Source of the DNA: Variovorax sp. PMC12
Lineage (GTDB): Bacteria > Pseudomonadota > Gammaproteobacteria > Burkholderiales > Burkholderiaceae_C
Direction of reading: 5' to 3'
Assembly: GCF_003019815.1 (NCBI RefSeq)
Contig: NZ_CP027774.1
Coordinates: 434,001-498,000, forward strand
Length of the DNA stretch: 64,000 nucleotides
The notes below the pieces were generated by a model, which was given only the letters and a program-made list of their open reading frames with translations, searched no databases and was not told the DNA's origin. Below, one piece after another: positions 17,189-25,354 of this stretch. The translations under genes and the position numbers were made by a program. Position 1 is the first letter of the stretch; each line of letters starts with the position of its first letter.

Positions 17189-17707
17189 TCACGCGCCCAT
17201 TGCGGCCAATTGCTCCAATGTCTTCCCGGCCGCCAGTGCTTCTTTCAGCCAGCGGGGCTTGGGGCCGAAGCCGGACCACGTGTTTCCAGCTTCATCGCGA
17301 TATGCCGTGGCGCTGCGCTTTTTGGCAGGCGCGCCTTTGGCCTTCCTGGGTGTCTTCACTGCTTTTGCAGGCGCAGCCCCGCTGGGCGACGCGAAGTCCT
17401 GGAGTGACTTGCCGGCAGCCAGCGCCGCCTTCAACCATTGTGGGCGTGGGCCGCGGCCGCCCCAGGTGTTGCCGAGGCCGTCCGAATAGGCCGGAGCATC
17501 GGCGGAGCCCGCATTGCGCGCGTCACCCTTTTTTGCCTTTCGCGGTGTGTCGCCATAGCCGAGTTGCCTAGCAGTCAACCCGTAATGGGCAATGGCCTCT
17601 TTGATACGGGCGACGACGCCCTCGATCTCCTGGGCTCGAAGCTCGTCGGCTTGCCGTTGCAGTGCCTCGATCTGCTTCTGAATTTGCGCGTAGCTTTTCT
17701 GAGCCAT
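17189..17707 (-). CDS. H-NS family nucleoid protein with a duplicated DNA-binding domain
   Basis: A 172-aa protein. The N-terminal coiled coil (about residues 5-45) serves dimerisation. Then come two copies of the H-NS C-terminal module: residues 73-105 (YSDGLGNTWGGRGPRPQWL) and 135-167 (YRDEAGNTWSGFGPKPRWL), joined by a Lys/Ala/Pro-rich linker. Single-module beta-proteobacterial H-NS proteins are about 100 aa. Such proteins bind AT-rich DNA in the minor groove and silence foreign genes. Two modules could allow bridging within one chain. Confidence 0.9.
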   Translation of the reverse strand: MAQKSYAQIQKQIEALQRQADELRAQEIEGVVARIKEAIAHYGLTARQLGYGDTPRKAKKGDARNAGSADAPAYSDGLGNTWGGRGPRPQWLKAALAAGKSLQDFASPSGAAPAKAVKTPRKAKGAPAKKRSATAYRDEAGNTWSGFGPKPRWLKEALAAGKTLEQLAAMGA

Positions 17708-17852
17708 GGGTATACCTAATTTATGTGAGTCCAGGGCGCGACTTTAATCCTATTTGCAAGTGTTGCTGTTAGTCGACTCTGAGTGGAGCCGGCATGCGAT
17801 ATCGGGAGAAGCTCTACATAAACCAGTGCTTCATGCGCCCGATCGGCACTAA

Positions 17853-18797
17853 TCAAGAATTTGCCCGGCGCGTGGATTTTGTAGGTGCAAGCAGCCGTTC
17901 CGGGTTTTGCAGGACCAGTTCCTCGAATGTTCGGCGAACCTCCGCCATGGCATCGACTGCGATCGTCGTCGGGTTGCCCAAGCGTCGCGTGACGATTCCG
18001 ATCGAACGCAGGGGCCCATCCTCGATGTCGACCTTCTGTAGTCGGAGCAACGGCATGGCCGCCAAATAGGGAAGCACCGCGACTCCCAAACCTTCAGTCA
18101 CGAACGCGGCCACGGTACCCAGTTGATCGAATTGCATCTTCGGTCGGAATTCAATGCCGCGCTGCAGATAGGCGGCGCTGATGTAGCGCATTGCCGTGCT
18201 GTTGTCCGTCATTGTGATGAGCGGCAGCGAAATCATTTCCTCCAGGCACACGACAGGATTCAACTTCCGCCTCCACCGTCGGCCGGCCAGCAGGACAAAA
18301 CGGTCCCGGACCACTTCCTCGTAGTGAAGGTCTGGATGAGAGGGCGCGATCGAAGCCAGCGCAAAGTCCACCTGGTAGCGCAGCACTTGTCCCACAGCTG
18401 TGGTGTTGCTGCAGTCATTGACGGTGATGCGGGACGCGGCGTGGCGTGCTTCCAGCGCGGCGCACACCTGGGGTAGAAGCACGCTGGCCAGAGAGGGAAA
18501 CGCCGCGATCGACAGGTGTCGTGCCTCGCTCTCCGCCGAGGATTGCAGTCGCTTGAGACCGGCGTCGTACTCGCCCACCACACTGCGCGCCACCGCCACG
18601 AGCTGCGCGCCGCCCGCTGTCAGCCGAACATGGCGCGTGGTGCGCTCGAACAGCGGTAGCCCCAAGGACTCCTCCAAGTCCCGAACAGCCTTGCTCAAAC
18701 TGGGTTGCGTCATGAACAACTGTTCCGCCGCCTTGCTGAAGTTCAGCGACTCCGCCAAGGCCAAAAACATGCGCAGGTGTCGAGGGGAAACATTCAT
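17853..18797 (-). CDS. LysR-family transcriptional regulator (divergent from AhpD-like/Bug genes)
   Basis: A 314-aa LysR protein with a clear winged HTH at the N-terminus (LRMFLALAESLNFSKAAEQLFMTQPSLSKAVRDLEESLG) and the usual two-lobed ligand domain. The ATG at 18797 is the standard start. It is divergent from the AhpD-like gene at 18893; a TTCTAT/ATAGAA palindrome lies in the gap. The ligand is unknown, probably a carboxylate handled by the neighbouring Bug receptor's transporter or the AhpD-like protein. Confidence 0.9.
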   Translation of the reverse strand: MNVSPRHLRMFLALAESLNFSKAAEQLFMTQPSLSKAVRDLEESLGLPLFERTTRHVRLTAGGAQLVAVARSVVGEYDAGLKRLQSSAESEARHLSIAAFPSLASVLLPQVCAALEARHAASRITVNDCSNTTAVGQVLRYQVDFALASIAPSHPDLHYEEVVRDRFVLLAGRRWRRKLNPVVCLEEMISLPLITMTDNSTAMRYISAAYLQRGIEFRPKMQFDQLGTVAAFVTEGLGVAVLPYLAAMPLLRLQKVDIEDGPLRSIGIVTRRLGNPTTIAVDAMAEVRRTFEELVLQNPERLLAPTKSTRRANS

Positions 18798-18804
18798 TCC
18801 AGAA

Positions 18805-18822
18805 TTCTATATATCAATAGAA
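18805..18822. promoter_or_regulatory. Probable LysR operator
   Basis: TTCTATATATCAATAGAA has arms TTCTAT/ATAGAA around ATATCA, 8 bases before the LysR start and 71 before the AhpD-like gene. LysR sites commonly have this T-N11-A palindromic layout in the shared promoter. Confidence 0.55.
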
Positions 18823-18892
18823 ATATGGAACTTCACCGATAGATCGCCGATGGATAGCATTGCCGCCATTCAAGAATCACGACAACTCATAC

Positions 18893-19417
18893 ATGGCCCG
18901 CATTCCCTACGCCGACACGCAGACTGGCGCCGTGCGTCCGTTGGTGGACAAGATGATCGCCCAACGCGGCAGCGTCCTTCACCTGTACCAGATGCTTCTG
19001 CACAGCCCTGCAGTTGCCGATGGTTGGCTCGCATATCTCACCTCCATTCGACAGAAATCAAGCCTGGACGGAGCCTTGCGCGAGCTGGTCATCATGCGCG
19101 TTGCATTGCTGAATCGCGCACCTTACGAGGCCGACCAGCATGCGCCGATCGCCTTGAGCGAAGGGGTCTCGGAGGGAAAGCTGGCAGTCTTGGCCGACTG
19201 GCCCCATTGCCCGCTGTTCGAACCGATCGAGAGAGCGGTGCTGGCGTATGTGGATGCGATGACACGACAGGTGCAGGTCGACGATGAAGTTTTCGCGGCC
19301 GTCGCGGCGCACTTCGCACCACAGCAACTTGTCGAACTCACAGCCACGATTGCCGCCTACAACATGGTGTCGCGGTTTCTCGAAGCGCTGCAGATTCATT
19401 CCCACGACACGCGCTGA
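18893..19417 (+). CDS. AhpD-like / carboxymuconolactone decarboxylase-family protein
   Basis: A 174-aa helical protein of the CMD family: LRELVIMRVALLNRAPYEADQHAPIALSEG carries the conserved E, YE and H of the fold. The CxxC peroxidase pair of AhpD is absent, so it is unlikely to be an alkylhydroperoxidase; a lyase or decarboxylase role is possible. MARIPYADTQTG is chosen as the start; a longer frame reaches 18860. It is followed 31 bases later by a Bug receptor and sits behind a LysR promoter. Confidence 0.8.
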   Translation: MARIPYADTQTGAVRPLVDKMIAQRGSVLHLYQMLLHSPAVADGWLAYLTSIRQKSSLDGALRELVIMRVALLNRAPYEADQHAPIALSEGVSEGKLAVLADWPHCPLFEPIERAVLAYVDAMTRQVQVDDEVFAAVAAHFAPQQLVELTATIAAYNMVSRFLEALQIHSHDTR

Positions 19418-19448
19418 AATCACTGACCGAATCACTGGAGACAAAACC

Positions 19449-20408
19449 ATGAGAAGACTCACTCTGCTCGCCGCGATGCTGCTGCCGATCGCAGTCATGG
19501 CGCAAGGAAAATGGCCGGAGAAAGCCATTACCTTTGTCGTCCCCTTTCCGCCTGGTGGGCCGACGGACATCATGGCGAGGCTGATTGCCACGCCCCTGTC
19601 GAAGCGCTTGAACGTGCCCGTCATCGTGGACAACAAGGCTGGCGCCAGCGGCAACATCGGAACCTTGCAGGTCGTCCGGGCGAAGCCCGATGGTTACACC
19701 ATCTTGCTGGCCGCCAGCGGAAACCTTTCGGTCAACCAGTATCTCTACAAGAATCTGGGCTTCGACCCGATCAAGGACCTGACTCCGATCGTCCAAATCT
19801 CGAAGTTTCCCCTGGTACTGGAGGTATCGGCATCGAGCTCTCTCAAGTCCTTCGAGGACTATGTGGAGTACGCCAGGAAGCCGGCCAACCGAGTCACGTT
19901 TGCTTCGGCGGGCAATGGAACTCCGCAGCACCTCGGCGGAGAACTGTTCAAGGACGGTGTCAAGGTCGATATCACGCACATTCCGTACAAAGGCGCGGCG
20001 CCCGCTATCGTGGATTTGATAGGTGGCCAGGTCACCAGCATGTTCGACATTCTTGGCAGCTCGATGCCGCACATCAGGTCTGGCAAGCTCCGCGCGCTTG
20101 CCGTGACCACCAGGAGCCGTTCCGAACAACTGCCGGACATTCCGTCGGTCAGCGAACTTGGCTACCCGAATTTCGACTACTACGCATGGCACGGCATCTC
20201 GACCACAGCCGGCACGCCGAAACCAGTCATCGACCGGCTGAACGCCGAGATCCGGGGAATCTTTCAGGATTCGGCATTCAGGGCGCAGTGGAAGGAGATC
20301 GGTTCGGACATCGTCGTAGGCACGCCAGAGCAGTTCGGGGAGGTCACCCGCAGCGAGGCTCGAAAGATGGAGGCCCTCATCAAGAGCCTGAAGATTCAGT
20401 TGGACTGA
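19449..20408 (+). CDS. Bug/TctC-type periplasmic substrate-binding protein
   Basis: A 319-aa receptor: signal peptide (MRRLTLLAAMLLPIAVMA, cut before QGKWP), then ITFVVPFPPGGPTDIMAR, VIVDNKAGASGNIG and IPYKGAAPAIVDLIGGQV, the hallmarks of the Bug family so expanded in Bordetella and Comamonadaceae. These bind carboxylates for TTT transporters; no tctAB genes are near, which is usual for orphan Bug proteins. Co-transcribed with the AhpD-like gene. Confidence 0.92.
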   Translation: MRRLTLLAAMLLPIAVMAQGKWPEKAITFVVPFPPGGPTDIMARLIATPLSKRLNVPVIVDNKAGASGNIGTLQVVRAKPDGYTILLAASGNLSVNQYLYKNLGFDPIKDLTPIVQISKFPLVLEVSASSSLKSFEDYVEYARKPANRVTFASAGNGTPQHLGGELFKDGVKVDITHIPYKGAAPAIVDLIGGQVTSMFDILGSSMPHIRSGKLRALAVTTRSRSEQLPDIPSVSELGYPNFDYYAWHGISTTAGTPKPVIDRLNAEIRGIFQDSAFRAQWKEIGSDIVVGTPEQFGEVTRSEARKMEALIKSLKIQLD

Positions 20409-20502
20409 ACCTGGATTCCCTGATGACAGACAACGGCTCTGGACGGGCCTTCCTCCAAGAGGAGGTCACGCAGCCAAGAGGTCCTTGCCGGCGGACGGTG
20501 CG

Positions 20503-20907
20503 TCATTCCTGGCGCAAGCGCAGCTTGGTGGCGCGGGCCCCCTCGGGGCAAGGGCCGTCGGAGTATTCAGACTCGCCCGAAAGCGTGACGCACTTGCTCA
20601 CCTCGACCGTCTTGACAGTCTTTGCGACCACCGGCTGCTGCGGGGCGTCGGCCACTGCCAGCGCGTAGGTCCTCACGGGCCGCGGCGCCTGCGGCGCACG
20701 CTCGGCCATCCCGGGCGGCGGCCGCACGTCCACCTGCGCGGGCATCACGGCAACCGGCACCGGTGCCCGCGCGGCGCTTTCGCGGACCAAGTCCTGCAGC
20801 GCCACGTAGAAGAGGAACATGGCAAGCAGCGCCACGGCCAGACACGGCGCCCAGAAGCGCTCGGGCCCGGCAACCGGACGGGCACGAGGTGTCAGCGACG
20901 CGGCCAT
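20503..20907 (-). CDS. Membrane-anchored hypothetical protein with C-terminal Cys pair
   Basis: A 134-aa protein with one membrane helix (residues about 18-40, FWAPCLAVALLAMFLFYVAL) and an Ala/Pro-rich periplasmic part ending KCVTLSGESEYSDGPCPEGA. That last piece resembles the DUF4124-type ending (KCxxxxGxxxYxDxPC) seen in small envelope proteins. It overlaps the stop of the upstream gene by 16 bases, so the two form a unit. Function unknown. Confidence 0.65.
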   Translation of the reverse strand: MAASLTPRARPVAGPERFWAPCLAVALLAMFLFYVALQDLVRESAARAPVPVAVMPAQVDVRPPPGMAERAPQAPRPVRTYALAVADAPQQPVVAKTVKTVEVSKCVTLSGESEYSDGPCPEGARATKLRLRQE

Positions 20908-21149
20908 GCCCGGCCTCCCGTCTGCAAGGCACCCGCCAGCTTCGCAATGCCGCCGGTTCGGCTGGCTGCGCGCCCGATCAGCGCACCGCCCGCCGCACCT
21001 GCCACGATGCGCGCCAGGAACGAGCGGCTGCGGCCTGCCGCCAGCAGCAGCAACACGCCCGCGCCGAGCACCACCAGGTGCTCGCCGGGGTAGTTTGCGC
21101 GCGCGGCGTCCACTTTCTTGAACTCGTTGATCGTCGATTCGAGGCTCAT
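20892..21149 (-). CDS. Small membrane protein with a glycine-rich helix
   Basis: An 85-aa protein: amphipathic start MSLESTINEFKKVDAARANYPGEH, a hydrophobic stretch VVLGAGVLLLLAAG, then FLARIVAGAAGGALIGRAASRTGG. A good AAGGAG site lies upstream of the ATG at 21149. Leads a two-gene unit with the DUF4124-like gene. No family recognised with certainty. Confidence 0.65.
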   Translation of the reverse strand: MSLESTINEFKKVDAARANYPGEHLVVLGAGVLLLLAAGRSRSFLARIVAGAAGGALIGRAASRTGGIAKLAGALQTGGRAWPRR

Positions 21150-21689
21150 GGCTGAAGCTCCTTTTTCTGTGTTCCTCCGTTCGTATCCTCCGGGGCGACG
21201 CGTCGCTGTAGGCCTGCGCCATGCACGCTCGCGGGATCGCACCCGAAAACATGGCGGACTGCGCCGCAGGGGTCCCGTGTAGCCGCCCCGGGCAGGGCCT
21301 CCTCGGCCTCCTTCGACTACAGTCGGCAGCGTATTCAACCGGCCGATGCAACACATTCGCTGAACATTTCAGCAGGTGTATGGAGTCCGCGGAAGAAGTG
21401 GCGTGCATGGTTTACTTGCTCGAAGGTCCGAAGCCGGCTTCTTCACGGGGGCGATACACACGATCGATGGTGCGTTCGGGGCTTGAACCGGTTTGGATCA
21501 CGCATCCAATTCGATGCGGTCACCGTGAAAGCAGCTCGATCACCTCAGTCGTCAAGGTGACCGAGCGCGCCGAGTGGCTTGCGGTGCGAATCCATCGGCG
21601 CGCGTGTCCAACTTGTCTGCAGCTTTTCGCTTGGCTTCGAATTCAAGCGACGTCCCGGTAGTTGCGAATTTGAGCCACGTGCAGAATTG
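21150..21689. other. 540-bp intergenic region with an IS scar
   Basis: No convincing gene on either strand. It holds the promoter of the small membrane-protein unit on the left and a 52-bp IS30 fragment at 21333-21384. The part from 21385 to 21689 shows neither a coding pattern nor a clear terminator for the convergent-facing livK-type gene. Confidence 0.5.
21333..21384 (-). mobile_element. Remnant of an IS30-family element (terminal end only)
   Basis: This 52-bp stretch matches the left end of the intact IS30 at 50905-50956 with one mismatch (C for T). Read on the minus strand it still encodes the last residues of the transposase, TPAEMFSECVAS, then AG and stop. The outer bases of the inverted repeat are altered (GTATTC against GGATTC). 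Nothing else of the element is visible nearby, so this is a deletion scar. Confidence 0.85.
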
Positions 21690-22817
21690 CTATGGTGCCG
21701 GCACCAACTTGCCCGCGCGCACCTGATATATCGTCACCGTACCGCGGAGATTGTCTCCGCGTGCATCGAAGGCGATCGGACCGATCAGGCCGGTGAGCTT
21801 TACGCTCGTCAGCTTCGGCCCGTAGACCAAGGGATCAGTGGAGCCGCCTTGCTTCATCGCTTCCACCAGCACCATGACCGCATCGTAGGCATAGGGCGCG
21901 AACACAATCACGTCGGCGCCGAAGCGCGCCTTATATCGCTGGTTGAAGTCCGCAAAGGCGACCATGGCCTCGCGCGGCGCGCCGGCCTGCGAGCAGTAGG
22001 CACCCTCGTTGGTGCCGGCTGCAAGCTTGCTCCATTCGCTGGTGCACACGCCATCGCCCGCGATGAAGGAGGCTGTCAATCCAAGTTGCTTCATCTGCCG
22101 GTTGACCAGCGCGGCCTGCGCGTCGGCACCGGCGTAGACGATCACATCGGGCTTGAGCCCGCGCAGGGTGGTGAGAATGGCCGAAAAGTCTGTCGAGCGG
22201 TCTGTGCCGAACTCGCGTTTGATGATTTTCACCCCTGCCTTGCCGAGGTCCGTGATCACTTGGTCGGCCAGGCCTTGCCCGTACGCGGTGCGGTCGTCGA
22301 TGACCGCTGCGGTCTTTGCCTTGAGTGTGCGTGCGATGTAGCCGGCGATGCCGTCGGCTTGCTGCACATCGGTGGCCATGAGCCGCGCGGCGAACTTGTA
22401 CCCAGCGCGCGTGTATTGGGGGTTGGTCGCGGCTGGCGCGACCTGCGGGATGCCGGCGTCGTTGTAGACGCGAGCCGCAGGGATGGTCGTGCCCGAGTTG
22501 AGATGGCCGACGATGCCATTCACCCGCATGTCGGCGAGCTTCTGCGCCACCGTGGTGGCACTGGCGGGATCCGCCCGGTCGTCCTCGACCACCGCCTCGA
22601 ATCGCAGCCTGCGGCCGCCAATTGCGAGGCTCTGCGCATTGAGGTCCTCGATGGCGAGCCTCGCGCCGTTCTCCATGTCCTTTCCTAGGTGGGCGATGGC
22701 GCCGGTCAGCGGCGCGGCGACGCCGATGCGTACAGGCGCGTCCTGTGCCTGCGCCTGTGTGCCGGCGAGGGTAGCGATGACGAGCAAGGCGAGGACGTGG
22801 CGTTTCGACGGGTTCAT
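21690..22817 (-). CDS. Orphan Liv-type substrate-binding protein (LivK-like)
   Basis: A 375-aa periplasmic receptor: signal peptide (HVLALLVIATLAGTQAQAQ), then VRIGVAAPLTGAIAHLGKDMENGARLAIEDLN, a textbook LivK opening, and GHLNSGTTIPAARVYNDAGIPQVAPAATNP. The ATG at 22817 has ACGGAG six bases upstream. It has no transporter genes beside it, but shares its promoter gap and a TetR operator (22888-22901) with the divergent tetR, so it probably feeds one of the Liv systems in the aromatic cluster. Confidence 0.87.
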   Translation of the reverse strand: MNPSKRHVLALLVIATLAGTQAQAQDAPVRIGVAAPLTGAIAHLGKDMENGARLAIEDLNAQSLAIGGRRLRFEAVVEDDRADPASATTVAQKLADMRVNGIVGHLNSGTTIPAARVYNDAGIPQVAPAATNPQYTRAGYKFAARLMATDVQQADGIAGYIARTLKAKTAAVIDDRTAYGQGLADQVITDLGKAGVKIIKREFGTDRSTDFSAILTTLRGLKPDVIVYAGADAQAALVNRQMKQLGLTASFIAGDGVCTSEWSKLAAGTNEGAYCSQAGAPREAMVAFADFNQRYKARFGADVIVFAPYAYDAVMVLVEAMKQGGSTDPLVYGPKLTSVKLTGLIGPIAFDARGDNLRGTVTIYQVRAGKLVPAP

Positions 22818-22887
22818 GCGCAACTCCGTGGTTCGGGTGGATCGTGATTCGGGCCGGCTCAGCGCCGCAAGGCCTGGGTTAGAGTAG

Positions 22888-22901
22888 GCCGTCCAGATGG
22901 A
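22888..22901. promoter_or_regulatory. TetR-type operator, copy 1 (livK-like / tetR gap)
   Basis: GCCGTCCAGATGGA, an imperfect copy of the palindrome GCCGTCTAGACGGC at 43040. It lies about 70 bases before the LivK-like start and 107 before tetR, suggesting autoregulation and control of the receptor gene. Confidence 0.65.
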
Positions 22902-23007
22902 ATAAATTTCGCTGTTTTACCCAAGTGCGTGGAGCGCGGGCGGACGAAACGTGCGCAATACGCGCGTGCATCGAACGAAGCATTTTTCTTTTGCGGGCAA
23001 TGCCGAC

Positions 23008-23595
23008 ATGGCCAGAACCAAATCCGACAACTTTGACGACATCCGGGCCACCATCCTCGACGCGGCCGCGGCGCTCTTTGCCAAGAACGGCTTTCGCAAC
23101 ACGAACATCATCGACATTGGCGCCGCCTGCAATGCGTCGAAGTCGCGCATGTATCACTACTTCCCCTCGAAGGAAGCAATGCTTGCGGAGATGCTTGGTA
23201 ACCATGTGAGCGCCTTGGTGGCGATCGCGTCGGACTTGGTGTCTGCTCCAATCGATCCGCGTACACGGCTGCGCAACTACTTTCTCGCGCACCTCAAGTA
23301 CTACTACGAGCAGCGCGACCGGCACACGGTGCTGATCGAGGATGTCTATCACCTGCCGGATGAACTGCGCGCGCAGGTGAATGCCAACGAGCAGAAGCTG
23401 GTGAACTTTCTGTGTGCGCTGCTGCGCGAGATCAACGCCCAGAAATTCAAGGACCGTCAGGCGGCGACCACGCATGCAATGCTGATGTATGGCATGCTGA
23501 ACTGGACCTACACCTGGTATCAACCTACAGGGCGTCTTAGCCTTGATTCATTGGCCGATCAGGCGACCGACATGTGTTTGCATGGAATTGTGTAG
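23008..23595 (+). CDS. TetR/AcrR-family transcriptional regulator of the aromatic cluster
   Basis: A 195-aa protein with an N-terminal TetR HTH (ILDAAAALFAKNGFRNTNIIDIGAACNASKSRMYHYFPSKEAML; key residues are the T/S-rich recognition helix and YHYFPSKE). The C-terminal ligand domain is helical and resembles regulators of acyl-CoA catabolism such as PaaR/KstR types. The start MARTKSDNFDD was chosen; the frame is open 19 codons upstream. It is the only regulator near the five palindromes in 22.9-43.1 kb and is the natural candidate to bind them, with an acyl-CoA ester as inducer. Confidence 0.85.
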   Translation: MARTKSDNFDDIRATILDAAAALFAKNGFRNTNIIDIGAACNASKSRMYHYFPSKEAMLAEMLGNHVSALVAIASDLVSAPIDPRTRLRNYFLAHLKYYYEQRDRHTVLIEDVYHLPDELRAQVNANEQKLVNFLCALLREINAQKFKDRQAATTHAMLMYGMLNWTYTWYQPTGRLSLDSLADQATDMCLHGIV

Positions 23596-24067
23596 CGTCT
23601 TCGTTGGAACACATCTTCGCAGCGGCGACGACGTAGAAGCCGGGGGCCTCCTCCCGCCCACCGAGCCAACTTTCGAGTGGGGAGACGCGCACCCCTCGTC
23701 TCCATTGCGGTCCTCGCCTACCGAGAACTGCCATCGCTGCTTTGCAGCACAGCAAGTGGATTTACGCGTTCAGCCCGCGGGGCTTGAGCAGACCGCGCAG
23801 CCCGGCGTACCACCGGCGGCACGCATTCGGGCTTGGCGGCTGGTTCAAGCCCTCGTTCGGCTTCAAGCGAAACGAGAGCTTGCTTGATGCGACGAGCATG
23901 GCGTCACGCACGTCTGAATCCTTAGCCGCCTGGCGGTACGGCCACCGGCGCAACGCTGAAAAGTCGTCAAGCGACGAATAGCGCGAGGCGCATTGCTTCC
24001 TGCTCGGCGGCGTTGCCCGGCTGCGGGTAAGCCCTAGCTGCCACAAAATGTTGTCCTTCATTTATAT
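23596..24067. other. 472-bp gap between tetR and the catabolic operon
   Basis: I see no supported gene. A 99-codon frame on the minus strand (23762-24061) and short plus-strand frames show no family resemblance. The gap is less GC-rich in places. It ends in an AT-rich stretch (TTTATATTC) that serves as promoter for the operon starting at 24090. Confidence 0.5.
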
Positions 24068-24081
24068 TCCGTCTGGAAGGA
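24068..24081. promoter_or_regulatory. TetR-type operator, copy 2, overlapping the maoC ribosome site
   Basis: TCCGTCTGGAAGGA shares CCGTCTGGAAGG with the copy at 30023. Its right half GGAAGGA is also the Shine-Dalgarno sequence for the TTG start at 24090, so a bound repressor would sit on or just past the transcription start. Confidence 0.65.
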
Positions 24082-24089
24082 TAAAGAAA

Positions 24090-24572
24090 TTGCAAACGAC
24101 CGATATCACCAGTACCTGCGCATTTCTCGAGCAGTACTTCGACCAGATCGAGGAGGGTGCCAGCTTCCGTTCGCGCGGACGCACCCTCACAGAGGCCGAC
24201 ATACTTCAGTGGTGCGCGCTGACCGGGGACTGGTACGTGCTGCACACCGACGCGCACCATGCGGCGCGCACGCGCTTTGGCCAACGCATCGCGCCCGGCC
24301 TGATGTTGCTGGCCTATGCGGCCGGCCTCGGCATTCCGCCCGCTGCGCCGGCGATCGTCGCGAACTACGGCAGCGACGCGCTGCGATTCACGGCGCCGGC
24401 GTTCATCGGCGACACCATTCATCTCGAGGCCGCAGTGCTCGAGAAGACGGTGAAGCGCCCCGCCACCGACGGGGTGCTGCGGCTGCAGTGGAACGTTCAC
24501 AACCAAAACGGGCTGCTGCTGATGGCCAGCGAACTGCGCATCCTGATGGCTTTCCAGGGAGCTGCGCGATGA
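24090..24572 (+). CDS. MaoC-like hotdog-fold (R)-enoyl-CoA hydratase
   Basis: A 160-aa single-domain MaoC protein: FRSRGRTLTEADILQWCALTGDWYVLHTDAHHAA carries the catalytic Asp/His region (D and H in TGDWYxLHxD), and RFGQRIAPGLMLLAYAAGL follows. I place the start at TTG 24090 because GGAAGGA lies 8 bases before it and the frame upstream is crossed by the operator and promoter. Such proteins hydrate enoyl-CoA or oxepin-CoA; the C-terminal half of PaaZ is of this fold. First gene of the operon, overlapping the next start (ATGA). Confidence 0.85.
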   Translation: MQTTDITSTCAFLEQYFDQIEEGASFRSRGRTLTEADILQWCALTGDWYVLHTDAHHAARTRFGQRIAPGLMLLAYAAGLGIPPAAPAIVANYGSDALRFTAPAFIGDTIHLEAAVLEKTVKRPATDGVLRLQWNVHNQNGLLLMASELRILMAFQGAAR

Positions 24573-25351
24573 GCGGCGGGATCTCTACCGAAGCGGTGCG
24601 CCTGACGCTGGAACTGCCGCTCGCAGTCGTCGCGATCGACCGACCCGCTGCGAAGAACAGCCTGCGTCTCGACGAGATGACGGCGATCGCCGACGCAATC
24701 GGCGAAGCGGTGTCCGCTGGTGCGCGCGCGGTGCTGGTGCGCGGCACACGCCATGCCTTCTGCGCCGGACGCGACCTCAAGGACACGCATCCCGAGACCG
24801 ACGACACGCTCGCGATCCTGCGCGAGCGGATCAACCCGGTCCTTGCCGCCGTGCGTGACTGCCCGGTGCCGACGATCGCAGCGGTGCAGGGCCCCGCGCT
24901 GGGCTTCGGCTTCGGGCTGGCGCTGGCCTGCGACATCGCGCTCGTTGCCGACGATGCGCTGCTAGGCAGTCCGTTCCGCAACATCGGCGCGGTGCTCGAC
25001 TCAGGCGGTCATCATCACCTGCGCGAACGCGTCGGGCAGCATCGTGCAGCCGAGCTGATATTCCTGGGGCGGCTGATCTCGGGGCGTGAAGCCGCAGCGA
25101 TGGGGCTCGTCAACCGAAGCGTGGCGGCCGAAGCGCTGGACGAGATCGCTCTGCAGATGGCGCGCGAGATCGCGGGTGGTCCAACTGCCGCCTTTGTTGC
25201 GTCGAAGCGAATCCTGTCGCGCGCGCTTTCTTTCGAAGAGACGCTCGAGCTCGAGGCGATCGCGCAAACCGAGGCGTTGGGAGGACCCGATGGCATCGAA
25301 GGCATCGGCGCTTTCCAGCAAAAGCGCAAGCCGCGCTTCATCGGACGCTAG
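24569..25351 (+). CDS. Enoyl-CoA hydratase/isomerase (crotonase family)
   Basis: A 260-aa crotonase. The oxyanion-hole stretches AFCAGRDLKD and GPALGFGFGLALACDIALVADDALLGSPFRNIGAV are well kept. GVLDSGG replaces the usual PGxGG region, and the Glu pair of true hydratases is not obvious, so an isomerase role (as PaaG on ring-epoxide CoA) is equally possible. Coupled to maoC by overlap and 3 bases before the DUF35 gene. Cytoplasmic, acts on CoA thioesters. Confidence 0.85.
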   Translation: MSGGISTEAVRLTLELPLAVVAIDRPAAKNSLRLDEMTAIADAIGEAVSAGARAVLVRGTRHAFCAGRDLKDTHPETDDTLAILRERINPVLAAVRDCPVPTIAAVQGPALGFGFGLALACDIALVADDALLGSPFRNIGAVLDSGGHHHLRERVGQHRAAELIFLGRLISGREAAAMGLVNRSVAAEALDEIALQMAREIAGGPTAAFVASKRILSRALSFEETLELEAIAQTEALGGPDGIEGIGAFQQKRKPRFIGR

Positions 25352-25354
25352 GCG

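Noticed and set aside
23762..24061. 99-codon minus-strand frame between tetR and maoC
   Set aside because: No ribosome site, no recognisable motif, and it covers the promoter and operator of the maoC operon.
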